Origin: Bacteroidota bacterium
GTDB lineage: Bacteria > Bacteroidota > Bacteroidia > Chitinophagales > LD1
DNA length: 39,607 bases
Assembly (NCBI GenBank): GCA_018267365.1
Contig: JAFDYQ010000041.1
Span: 1-39,607, forward strand
Direction of reading: 5' to 3'
Shown: in pieces, positions 15,930-23,737 of the stretch
Numbering within the stretch: the stretch's first letter is position 1
Layout: each line of letters begins with the position of its first letter
Notes under the pieces: generated by a model
Told to the model about the DNA's origin: nothing
Database searches by the model: none
The model's input: only the letters and a program-made list of their open reading frames with translations
Position numbers and translations under genes: made by a program

Positions 15930-16697
15930 TTACTTCTTACTTTTAACCTGGGCCGGAGTTTTGTCCGGATCATCTGCCCACTCATTGAGATGGATGGTAC
16001 TGACCTGGGCCTCCTCCGGATGTGCTGCTGCATAGGCAGCATTGTCTATCAGGTTCTCATAGTCTGCCACACGGGCATTGATACCGCTTTTTTCCGCATT
16101 GAGCCTGGCTTTTTGCTTAGTGAGCGTATCTATCGCAGCATCCAGCGCGGCATGCGGGTTATTTCTCATACGGGAGATCATCAGCTTCTTCTGATCTCTG
16201 AGAGACAGATCTGCATAGGCGGCATTCTCCTCGCGGAGCACAGAGTCGTATTTCACATATAGCACATTCAGCTTGCGGTCCAGCACGCGTATCTCTTTGT
16301 CTATCATAGCCCGGCGCACGGTGTCCGTTTCTACGTCCATCATATTTACAAAATCCTCTCCTATGTAGGCATCCAGCGAGTCCTGGTCCAGTGCAAAGTC
16401 TGCGATGCTGAAGTCGGATGACTCACGCTGCAGATGGCTTTTGCGCTTTAGCCAGACGGGTACGACGAGTGCTTTGCCGGCATATACTATCTGGTTTTTG
16501 CGCAGGTGAGCATTCAGCGGCTTCATCTCTTTCATCCGCACATGAAACCTGGCTGCGATGTTTTTTACCTTGTCAGCCTTGCGGACTATAAAGGTGATAT
16601 TGCGCCGCATGCGCTCCCGCTCCGCAGCCGCCGGCAGGGTAGCAGCCAGCATCAGCCAGGAGGTGAGCGCTATGGTCAGAAGCTTGATAGGTTTCAT
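15930..16697 (-). CDS. LysM-domain periplasmic protein, short paralogue
   Basis: A 255-residue protein starting at ATG 16697 with a signal peptide (MKPIKLLTIALTSWLMLAATLPAAAE). The LysM-like domain at about 35-83 (FIVRKADKVKNIAARF, KALVVPV) is followed by a helical region with VLDRKLNVLYVKYDSV and DNAAYAAAHPEE, both of which align with the adjacent 980-residue protein. It probably binds cell wall and shares a partner with that protein. It lies 24 bases after the DUF721 gene and 6 before the long LysM gene, so it is part of the recF-led group. No enzyme motif is visible. Confidence 0.8.
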   Translation of the reverse strand: MKPIKLLTIALTSWLMLAATLPAAAERERMRRNITFIVRKADKVKNIAARFHVRMKEMKPLNAHLRKNQIVYAGKALVVPVWLKRKSHLQRESSDFSIADFALDQDSLDAYIGEDFVNMMDVETDTVRRAMIDKEIRVLDRKLNVLYVKYDSVLREENAAYADLSLRDQKKLMISRMRNNPHAALDAAIDTLTKQKARLNAEKSGINARVADYENLIDNAAYAAAHPEEAQVSTIHLNEWADDPDKTPAQVKSKK

Positions 16698-16721
16698 GTC
16701 AGCTCAGGTATCTTTGATTTA

Positions 16722-17012
16722 TCAGTATATAAAAACATTCTTGATCACCTCTACGCCCAGCTCCAGATTGACCACATCGCGTATCTGCATACGGGAGTAG
16801 AACAGCTCACTACGGAGTGGTGAAGAGTCTACAGTGATGTAGAGCCGGTCTGCCTTTAGCCGTATGGCAGTAGTATGGCGCGCTACAGACCTGCCCATCA
16901 CGCGCTCCCACATAGCCTCTACGCGGGCCTCATAGACGCCATGGCGCAGGTTCAGCTCGGCCAGCACAGACTGTATGGCGGCTCCTAGTGTCACTGTATT
17001 TGTTTTGCGCAT
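16722..17012 (-). CDS. DUF721 / DciA-like protein
   Basis: A 96-residue protein with the DUF721 pattern: LGAAIQSVLAELNLRHGVYEARVEAMWERVMGRSVARHTTAIRLKADRLYITVDSSPLRSELFYSR in outline (conserved W, GRSVARHT, L.V.SSPLR.EL). DciA of the same family loads the replicative helicase in bacteria lacking DnaC; DUF721 genes commonly follow recF in Bacteroidota. Here it starts 6 bases after the recF stop, so translational coupling is likely. It belongs to the short, single-domain version of the family. Confidence 0.85.
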   Translation of the reverse strand: MRKTNTVTLGAAIQSVLAELNLRHGVYEARVEAMWERVMGRSVARHTTAIRLKADRLYITVDSSPLRSELFYSRMQIRDVVNLELGVEVIKNVFIY

Positions 17013-17018
17013 GGTATG

Positions 17019-18101
17019 CTATGGTATCCTGTATATATCAAAGAGGCCGGCACCGGTGCCGAGCTCGTCAGTGATGTGCTTCTCGTCGGTATCAGTGATG
17101 AATATCTGGCCGAAATCCTCTCCCGAGAGCAGCTGTACCAGCTGGCGGCTCCTTTCTCCATCAATTTTATCAAAAATATCGTCAATAAGCAAAAAGGGAT
17201 GGAAAGATTTATGCGCACGGATATAGTGATATTGCGCCAGTTTCAGCGCTATGAGAAATGACTTCTGCTGACCCTGGGAGCCAAAGCGCTTCAGGCGGGT
17301 ATCTCCGAGCATAAAGGCGATGTCATCTCTATGCGGCCCCGCCGTGGTCCGCTCCAGTAGTATCTGCTTGGGCAGATTGTCGCGCAGCTGCTCGGCCAGG
17401 GGGGTGTCATTCAACGTACTATCGTAGGAAAAAGAGGTCTGCTCACGCTCCAGAGATACCAGTCTGTGATAATGTGCAAACAGCGGCTCAAGGTCTGACA
17501 GCGCCTGCCTGCGGCGGCGATAGACGGACTCACCATAGCGCACCAGCTGCTCGTCATAACTTTCCAGTAACACAGTGTCATGCCTGCCGCCATTGTTCAT
17601 GCTTTTCAGGAGGGCATTGCGCTGGTCGAGGTATTTATTGTAAAGGACTAGATGCTCCAGGTACTCGTGGTCGGTCTGGGAGAGGGTATTGTCCAGAAAC
17701 TTGCGCCGCTCCTCGCTACTGCCGGATATGAGCACACCATCATCAGGAGCGATCATCACCACAGGCATCCTGCCCACGTGGTCGCTCATCTTGCGGTACG
17801 GCAGGTCATTGATGCTGAAATCTTTCCTTTTGCCTACCTGCTGGCGGCTCACTATGCGGTAGTCATGGCCCTGGATGCTCACGTCTCCCGTCAGGCGCAT
17901 AAAGTCTGCCCCGATGCGGATATTCTGCTGGTCGGTAGAGCTAAAGTAACTCTTGGTCAGGGCTATGTAGTGGATGGCATCCAGAATATTGGTCTTGCCC
18001 ATGCCGTTGGCACCGATGAAGCAGTTGATCCGGCGCGAGAAGGCGAGGGACCGGTCTGCGTGATTCTTATAGTTGGTGAGGTGTATAGAGCGGAGAAACA
18101 A
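17019..18101 (-). CDS. recF: DNA replication/repair protein RecF
   Basis: A 360-residue SMC-like ATPase that loads RecA at single-strand gaps with RecO and RecR. The N-terminus MFLRSIHLTNYKNH is the family opening; Walker A is GANGMGKT (30-37). The ABC-type signature region is SQGQQKSFLIALKLAQ, and Walker B is PFLLIDDIFDKID, followed by QIFITDTDEKH. Length is normal for the family. The start is a TTG at 18101; no in-frame ATG exists upstream and the N-terminus aligns well from here. It leads a four-gene co-directional group with DUF721 and two LysM proteins; upstream lies a structured intergenic repeat. Confidence 0.93.
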   Translation of the reverse strand: MFLRSIHLTNYKNHADRSLAFSRRINCFIGANGMGKTNILDAIHYIALTKSYFSSTDQQNIRIGADFMRLTGDVSIQGHDYRIVSRQQVGKRKDFSINDLPYRKMSDHVGRMPVVMIAPDDGVLISGSSEERRKFLDNTLSQTDHEYLEHLVLYNKYLDQRNALLKSMNNGGRHDTVLLESYDEQLVRYGESVYRRRRQALSDLEPLFAHYHRLVSLEREQTSFSYDSTLNDTPLAEQLRDNLPKQILLERTTAGPHRDDIAFMLGDTRLKRFGSQGQQKSFLIALKLAQYHYIRAHKSFHPFLLIDDIFDKIDGERSRQLVQLLSGEDFGQIFITDTDEKHITDELGTGAGLFDIYRIP

Positions 18102-18148
18102 AGCGGGGTAAAGGTAAGAAAAATCACCTCTCCCAGCATGTCCGATGG

Positions 18149-18238
18149 AGAGGGCTTTAATGCAAATGAATGCCCTCTGCGCGGCCGTAGGGCGATGCCC
18201 TACTCTGGTGATATGACGCCCCTTCGGGGCTTAATGCA
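18149..18238. repeat. Composite intergenic repeat with three hairpins
   Basis: Three stems within 90 bases: 18149-18155 with 18172-18178 (7 bases, 16-base loop), GTAGGGC-GAT-GCCCTAC at 18187-18203, and GCCCC-TTC-GGGGC at 18218-18230. On the minus strand GCATTAA followed by GCCC occurs at both ends of the block. It sits between the lipoprotein gene and recF. The look is that of a dispersed non-coding Bacteroidota repeat; copy number cannot be judged from one window. Confidence 0.6.
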
Positions 18239-18245
18239 GATTGAG

Positions 18246-18773
18246 CTACAGCGCCGCCAGAAGATTGGCCTCGAAGTGGACGGTCATGTTGAAGTAGAGG
18301 GTCATGTCCTGTGTGTAGCCGCTGGTGGTGGTGCCGGTCACTTTCAGGGTCATATTCTCTGCGGTGAGGTAGGGTTTTAGCTCTACGTCATTGACATCCA
18401 TCATGAGAGTATTGGCAGAGGGATCTATATTGTGCTTTTGCGCTATGGCGATATCACCGCTGCCTGTGACTACATAGACATCTATATCCCTTATCACACC
18501 AAATGAGCTGCTGGCAGGAGAGGAGATGCTGAGGTTGAGTGACTTCAGTTTGGCGCTTTGCAGCAGGCCGGCATTGGTATGATTGGCCTCCAGTATGGAG
18601 TCTATATTGGTAGCTACGATCACAGGCACAGTCACTGTAGTGCCGGGTACAGGAGCGGCAGGTACCTCTATGTATTTGTGATAGCTATAGTCGAATGGGA
18701 TATGCTTCAGCTTATTACAGCCCATGAGTGCGGCTATAGTGAGGATACCGGCGAGGATGATCTTGATCTTCAT
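18246..18773 (-). CDS. Hypothetical lipoprotein
   Basis: A 175-residue protein with signal peptide MKIKIILAGILTIAALMGC and lipobox Cys19. What follows (NKLKH) lacks the acidic surface-export run, so it is likely periplasm-facing. The mature part is all-beta in character (alternating T/V strands, LKVTGTTTSGYTQDMTLYFNMTVHFEANL) without a recognised domain. It lies on the minus strand 80 bases after the large histidine kinase gene and before the recF group, separated from recF by the hairpin repeat. Function unknown. Confidence 0.65.
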   Translation of the reverse strand: MKIKIILAGILTIAALMGCNKLKHIPFDYSYHKYIEVPAAPVPGTTVTVPVIVATNIDSILEANHTNAGLLQSAKLKSLNLSISSPASSSFGVIRDIDVYVVTGSGDIAIAQKHNIDPSANTLMMDVNDVELKPYLTAENMTLKVTGTTTSGYTQDMTLYFNMTVHFEANLLAAL

Positions 18774-18853
18774 AATGAGTGATTTAGATGGTTATACGCA
18801 TTTCATCTTGTATCGATACCAGATCTGCCGCAAAACCATGCCAAATAGCTCTG

Positions 18854-21800
18854 TCAGAGCTGATCCGACTGGCTCTGCGCCTGGTCCTGATAGTATGGCA
18901 GTGTGACGAAAAAGGAGGTACCCTCGCCCACTGTGGACTCAAACCATATCTTGCCGCCGGCACTCTCTACGATCTGCTTGCAGATGGCCAGGCCAAGGCC
19001 CGTGCCTGATGATTTGGTAGTAAAGTTTGGTACGAAAACCTTGTCATAAGAATCCTTGGGTATGCCGCTGCCATTGTCCATCACGATGGTCTTGATATGG
19101 CCCATCTCCTCCATAGTGATCACATTGATATCGCCACGGGTGCCGTCCGGTATGCTCTGTATGGCGTTTTTGATCAGATTGTTAAAGACTGACACCATCT
19201 GGTTTTTGTCAGCATAGATCATAGCCTGCTCCTTGTGTGTGGTCAGCTGTATGCGCACGTTGTCTTCCTTCTCAAACAAGCCTACTATGCCGCGCAGCAG
19301 GTCATTGAGGTCAAATACCTCATTCTGTCCCTTCGGCATCTGTGCAAAGCTGGAGAAAGCGGTGGCGATGGTAGAGAGATTGTCTATCTGCTCCACCAGG
19401 GTCTTATTGACCCTCTTGGCCAGTTCGGTCACATCCTTGCCCTCGTCTATGGCCCGCTGGAGATACTGTATACTCAGCTTCATAGGAGTGAGCGGGTTTT
19501 TGATCTCGTGAGCTATCTGACGGGCCATCTCGCGCCAGGCCGACTCCCGCTCGCTGCGGGCCAACTTGGCAGCGCTGTTTTCCAGCTCGGCTATCATTTT
19601 ATTGTACTCTGTGATGAGTGCGCCCACCTCATCGCGGCTGCGCCATTCTATCGGTTCGTTACGTTTATTGAGGTTGAGTATGCGTAGCTTCTCACTGATA
19701 AAGCGTAGCGGCCTGGTGATGGAGTTTGAGATAAAGTAGGCCATCACAGCTGCGCAGAGCAGCAGAAAAACATAAGCATTCATCAGCGTGATGAGGAAGG
19801 AGGAAACTTCTGACTCTATCGTTTTGGATTTCTCAAAGTATGGCACATTGAGATAGGCTATGGTATTGCCTGCTTTATTGCGTATAGGCGCGTAAGCAGC
19901 GGTGTAGGTCAGGCCACCGATGCGCTCCTGCTGGGTATACTGGGTCTCGTGCTCCTCTGCCATCTGGTGGTAGGCGGTAGGATTCATGCGGATAGAGGTG
20001 AGGCCATTGTCAAAGATCGACATCTGAGAGGAGGTGGCCAGGTCTCCCAGCGTGTCAAAGACATTTATATCTATATTCTGTATATCAGCTATTTTGACCA
20101 GCTCTATACTGAGGATGTCACCCAGGTCCTCATCGGTCATGGTGGTGTCTGTAGCTGCGCGCTCCTCATACTCGCGCAGATAGTACTCTACATTGGTCAG
20201 GATCGCTTTTTCCTTGCGCACCAGGCGGTCATTGTAGTAGGCATCATACTGCGAGCGGAAAAAGCTGATGGTGATAGAGCCGATCACCACAAAGGAGACG
20301 ATGATGATGAGCAGCATGGAGTAGTTGATCCGCGTGCGAAAGGAGAGTACGATCTCATCAGCCAGCGAACCACCACTCACGATGATGCGGAAAAGGCGTA
20401 TGCTCAGCATGATGACGCCCACTATGACGGCATAGATGACAAAGAAATAGGATATAGTAGCCACAGGCTCAAAGAAGCCCTCCTGGCGTATGGATATGAT
20501 GACGCTCTGGCCGCCGGCTGTGCGCAGCACGAGGCTCTCCCACTCATTGTCCTCTACATAGGTGGGCTTATTGAGCGGCACGTCAAACTTTTTGTCCCAG
20601 TAGTAAGAGTACGGGAAGTCCCCGTGCTGCACGATCATCCGGCCATTCTGATAGATAGCAAAGTCGTACTCGCTTTTGTCTAGTGACGATGAGATATTCT
20701 GGCCCAGCAGCAGCTCCGGGTAGACACTCTGCCCATTATAAGATTTAGGTGTGAGATAGAGTGCGAGGATACCTTTCAGCTTATACTCTGCGTAGAGTGG
20801 TATGAGGGCCAGATAGGCAGAGGCAGTAGTGGAGTCATTGAGGTAGAGGAAGTCGGGCTTTAGCCGCAGTACCCTGCTGGTATCGAGCAGGGCGCGCATA
20901 CCGGCATAGGGTACCGTATCCCGCGGAGAGACTGCTATACCAAAAGAGTCATATGCAAATACCTTGAGGTCATATTTGCTGAAATATCCGCTGAGATAGA
21001 GCGACGCGATACGGTCACGCAGCTCGGGCTGCAAAGGCCGGAGGTGCTGCCAGCTATTCTTCACCACCTTGTCTGCCGTGATACGCTGGGCTATATCGTC
21101 AAAGGTAAACTCCGCTACGTAGTCATGACCGGACAGGAGCTTCTCTGCTACAAAGGCGCGCTTGCTGCGCTCCTTTACCTCATAGCAGTTCTCTATGAGA
21201 AACATGGACAAGATACTATAGAGCAGAATGAAGATCACTATACAGCGAGCAGAGGTCAGCTCTGCCTGAGTCACAAACAGGCGATAGCCTATCAGTGTAA
21301 ACGCTACACTCCACACAACTGTGAAGAAGATAGACTCTATAAACTGCCCGTCGTAGGCTATGGCCACAAAGGCCACCCCTCCCGCGAGTGTGACACCGAT
21401 CAGTACCGGCATAGATACTCCCAGGTCTATAAGGCGCCGAAAGGCATTGATACTAAGAAGGAAGTGGGAGATGAGGACGAGCGTGATACAGAAGAGGCCA
21501 AAGAGGCTATACTGATCGAGGCTGAGGACATTGTACACCTCAAAGGAGATGACGGAGTCTACCACCAGCGAGCGGAAGAGCCAGTATATCGCACCTACGG
21601 CCAGATACTGTATGAGGATAAGCACTACCTGCTCTGCCCTACGCCAGCTGGCCGGCCATACGGAGAGGCTGAAGCGGTCGTCATGTGAATAGTAGAAAGC
21701 AGTAAACCAGAAGATCAAGCCACAGGTCATGAGCAGGTCTCCCAGAGAGCCCGCCAGCAGAGTAGACCCATAGAGAGTAGGATTGAAAAGGTCCAGCTTG

Positions 21801-22555
21801 TAAAACTCTGCCGGAAAATGCAGGTACGCCATCCAGTAGCGGACAGTAGTGCCGATGGTCAGTATGAAGAAGAGGCCGACCAGTTTGCCGCGGTAGTGAG
21901 CCAGATAGGTGGCTATCTCATTCAGGTAGTAGCCGATGATGATGATGATAAGCAGATATACCAGCGCCAGGGCGATATTGGCATCATTGTCTGTACGCGT
22001 GTCATCTGCATAAAGCGAAAAGAGTACCCGGCCCTCGCGGCTGCGTATCTGTATGGAGCCGTTGATGGCGACATCGCTGATATTATAGTTGGCCGGTATC
22101 TTGAATCCTACATCGTATTCATTTTTCAGAAACCTGTTTTCAAACCGGTATTCATGCTTTAGCAGTAGATAGCCTATGGCTATCTGGCCATCTATGGTAG
22201 CGCGGCGCAGCTGCAGATACCAGCCGTTTTTGAGTTTGACCACAGATACATCAGGCTGGTACTGCGTAGGCTCAAACGGGGGATATACGCTATTGTCATT
22301 GTACATGACCAGGTCTCCCGACCGGGTAAAAATAAACAGCTTGAGCCGTGTATCGCCATGTATGTCACCGCGCTGTACTGTGGTATCTTCTGTACAAAAT
22401 TTATCAAAGGAGTTCTGCGCATCAGTGATCAGGTTCTCGAGTCGGTGGGCCGAGGTAGATAGGCTATCCTGCGGCGGGCGGGAGAAAGCAATGCCTAGCA
22501 GCACTACCAGTATGGCAGGCAAGATAAAGACACGGTATCTGGACAAAATTCCCAA
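18854..22555 (-). CDS. Very large multi-pass sensor histidine kinase (NtrY-like core)
   Basis: A 1233-residue membrane kinase. Order: TM1 (8-24), extracytoplasmic domain (25-190), about eight TMs (193-455), second extracytoplasmic domain (460-720), two TMs (725-790), third sensor domain (795-935), TM, HAMP (ITRPLRFISEKL, RSRDEVGALITEYNKM), HisKA with His1016 (AHEIKNPLTPMKLSIQYL), and HATPase_c with N box NNLIKNAIQSI, G1 DNGSGIP and G2 SGTGLGLAICKQIVE. All catalytic boxes are intact. The core resembles NtrY-type kinases, but the N-terminal membrane part is far longer. The start is a TTG at 22555, since an in-frame stop lies just upstream and the first ATG is after TM1. No response regulator is adjacent, so its partner is elsewhere. 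The ligand is unknown. Confidence 0.88.
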   Translation of the reverse strand: MGILSRYRVFILPAILVVLLGIAFSRPPQDSLSTSAHRLENLITDAQNSFDKFCTEDTTVQRGDIHGDTRLKLFIFTRSGDLVMYNDNSVYPPFEPTQYQPDVSVVKLKNGWYLQLRRATIDGQIAIGYLLLKHEYRFENRFLKNEYDVGFKIPANYNISDVAINGSIQIRSREGRVLFSLYADDTRTDNDANIALALVYLLIIIIIGYYLNEIATYLAHYRGKLVGLFFILTIGTTVRYWMAYLHFPAEFYKLDLFNPTLYGSTLLAGSLGDLLMTCGLIFWFTAFYYSHDDRFSLSVWPASWRRAEQVVLILIQYLAVGAIYWLFRSLVVDSVISFEVYNVLSLDQYSLFGLFCITLVLISHFLLSINAFRRLIDLGVSMPVLIGVTLAGGVAFVAIAYDGQFIESIFFTVVWSVAFTLIGYRLFVTQAELTSARCIVIFILLYSILSMFLIENCYEVKERSKRAFVAEKLLSGHDYVAEFTFDDIAQRITADKVVKNSWQHLRPLQPELRDRIASLYLSGYFSKYDLKVFAYDSFGIAVSPRDTVPYAGMRALLDTSRVLRLKPDFLYLNDSTTASAYLALIPLYAEYKLKGILALYLTPKSYNGQSVYPELLLGQNISSSLDKSEYDFAIYQNGRMIVQHGDFPYSYYWDKKFDVPLNKPTYVEDNEWESLVLRTAGGQSVIISIRQEGFFEPVATISYFFVIYAVIVGVIMLSIRLFRIIVSGGSLADEIVLSFRTRINYSMLLIIIVSFVVIGSITISFFRSQYDAYYNDRLVRKEKAILTNVEYYLREYEERAATDTTMTDEDLGDILSIELVKIADIQNIDINVFDTLGDLATSSQMSIFDNGLTSIRMNPTAYHQMAEEHETQYTQQERIGGLTYTAAYAPIRNKAGNTIAYLNVPYFEKSKTIESEVSSFLITLMNAYVFLLLCAAVMAYFISNSITRPLRFISEKLRILNLNKRNEPIEWRSRDEVGALITEYNKMIAELENSAAKLARSERESAWREMARQIAHEIKNPLTPMKLSIQYLQRAIDEGKDVTELAKRVNKTLVEQIDNLSTIATAFSSFAQMPKGQNEVFDLNDLLRGIVGLFEKEDNVRIQLTTHKEQAMIYADKNQMVSVFNNLIKNAIQSIPDGTRGDINVITMEEMGHIKTIVMDNGSGIPKDSYDKVFVPNFTTKSSGTGLGLAICKQIVESAGGKIWFESTVGEGTSFFVTLPYYQDQAQSQSDQL

Positions 22556-22738
22556 ATGCTGGTATTAGTTCTCCTGATAAATTGAAATCGGATTCTATAT
22601 TAGCAAAAATTAGGCCCAAACTGTCGGAAAGAGCTTTTTCTATCCTTGTTACTTTTAGACAGATGGCTCATTATATAGTTATCAGCTATTTTGTGCATAG
22701 TGCGCAAATGCCTGATAACATCCAACCAAACCTGGGAT

Positions 22739-23473
22739 ATGACTGTAAAAACATGGATACCTGCACTGGCCCTGGCGGCTGCACTGCTGATGGCTTTTGC
22801 CGCCTCGCCGGCGCGGCCTATGATCAAGGAGATGCGCCAGCTCAAAGGCGCAGATAGCCTGACGGGCAAGGGAGTGACTAAGTTCTTTTATGATAAAGAT
22901 AGCCGTGTGACGCGGGTAGAGAATTCTAACGGCGTGACCTCTGTCTATGAATACAAGCCTACAGTGATATACAGGCGTACCACAGACCAAAGGACTAAGA
23001 AGGCTTTCACAGATACATTCCTGCTAAATGATAAAGGCCTGGTGACACAGCACCGCATGGGCTACGCGGCGCCGGAGCGGTCTACCAACCTGCGCGAGTA
23101 TGACAGCACAGGCCTGCTGCTAAAAGAACGGTCAGTGAACAGGACCCCCATGCAGTCTATCACCACTTATACCAATCGTGACGGCAATCCCGTGTCTACT
23201 ACACAGCAGCTGACCGGAGATAGCTGGATGGGAAGGAGCTTCTACACCTACTACACAACTGGCAGTAATACCATAGGCAATGAGAATATGGGGATGGGCT
23301 TTGAGGGCCGGAACCCACGTGGGCTGGTGCAGAGCCATATACAGGTATGGCGACCGGGAGATACCTCCCGCACCTACCAGCGCTACCACTTTGATGCACA
23401 AGGGCGGGTGAGTGTGCGGGCTACTTATTATCAAGGGAAGCTGGGGGACTCGACGGCGTATAGCTACTATTAG
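22739..23473 (+). CDS. Hypothetical secreted protein with YD-like repeats
   Basis: 244 residues from the ATG at 22739. The signal peptide is MTVKTWIPALALAAALLMAFAASPA; the mature part has repeated short strands such as FFYDKDSRVTRVENSNGVTSVYEYKP, LREYDSTGLLLKE, TTYTNRDGNPV and YHFDAQGRVSVRATYYQGKLGD, in the style of RHS/YD repeats. It ends in a tyrosine-rich tail without a T9SS or toxin domain, so it is probably a stand-alone envelope protein. An in-frame ATG at 22691 gives no proper signal peptide and was not used. It is divergent from the large kinase gene. Its stop codon runs straight into a heptamer repeat. Confidence 0.7.
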   Translation: MTVKTWIPALALAAALLMAFAASPARPMIKEMRQLKGADSLTGKGVTKFFYDKDSRVTRVENSNGVTSVYEYKPTVIYRRTTDQRTKKAFTDTFLLNDKGLVTQHRMGYAAPERSTNLREYDSTGLLLKERSVNRTPMQSITTYTNRDGNPVSTTQQLTGDSWMGRSFYTYYTTGSNTIGNENMGMGFEGRNPRGLVQSHIQVWRPGDTSRTYQRYHFDAQGRVSVRATYYQGKLGDSTAYSYY

Positions 23474-23549
23474 ACGACGGACGACAGACGACGGACGACG
23501 GATGATGGACGACAGACGACGGACAGCGGACAATAGATTATGGACGATG
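23473..23549 (+). repeat. Heptanucleotide tandem array (GACGACR)
   Basis: Eleven consecutive 7-base units starting at the last base of the upstream stop codon. The first seven follow GACGACG/GACGACA closely (one is GATGATG); the last four drift (GACAGCG, GACAATA, GATTATG, GACGATG). Two units in opposite orientation (GTAGTCC GTCGTCC) lie at 23663-23676. There are no spacers, so it is not a CRISPR. Confidence 0.8.
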
Positions 23550-23686
23550 ACGGACAAAGACAATGATCGTTGTTGGTCGGGTGATCGCTATTTGTTTTGG
23601 GGCACTTATCAAACACGAATGGCGGTATTGCATAAGCACTTGTATTACTGTAGCCTGTGGCCCGTAGTCCGTCGTCCACCGCCTTT

Positions 23687-23717
23687 TTTGACTTTTTGCC
23701 GAATTAGAGTAGTTTTG
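23687..23717 (+). promoter_or_regulatory. Promoter of pdhA
   Basis: TTTG (23687-23690), exactly 19 bases, then TAGTTTTG (23710-23717). This fully matches the Bacteroidota primary-sigma consensus TTTG-N19-TAnnTTTG. The predicted start near 23724 leaves a leader of about 14 bases before the ATG at 23738. Confidence 0.7.
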
Positions 23718-23737
23718 CCCACCTTCATAGGATCACA

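Noticed and set aside
18847..18861. AGCTCT-GTC-AGAGCT hairpin over the stop of the large histidine kinase as a terminator
   Set aside because: No T run follows on either strand; short stem inside coding sequence.
19949..20683. 244-codon open frame antisense to the large histidine kinase
   Set aside because: Composition mirrors the sense gene and no known motif is visible.
23473..23549. CRISPR array
   Set aside because: Units are contiguous 7-mers without spacers and no cas genes are nearby.
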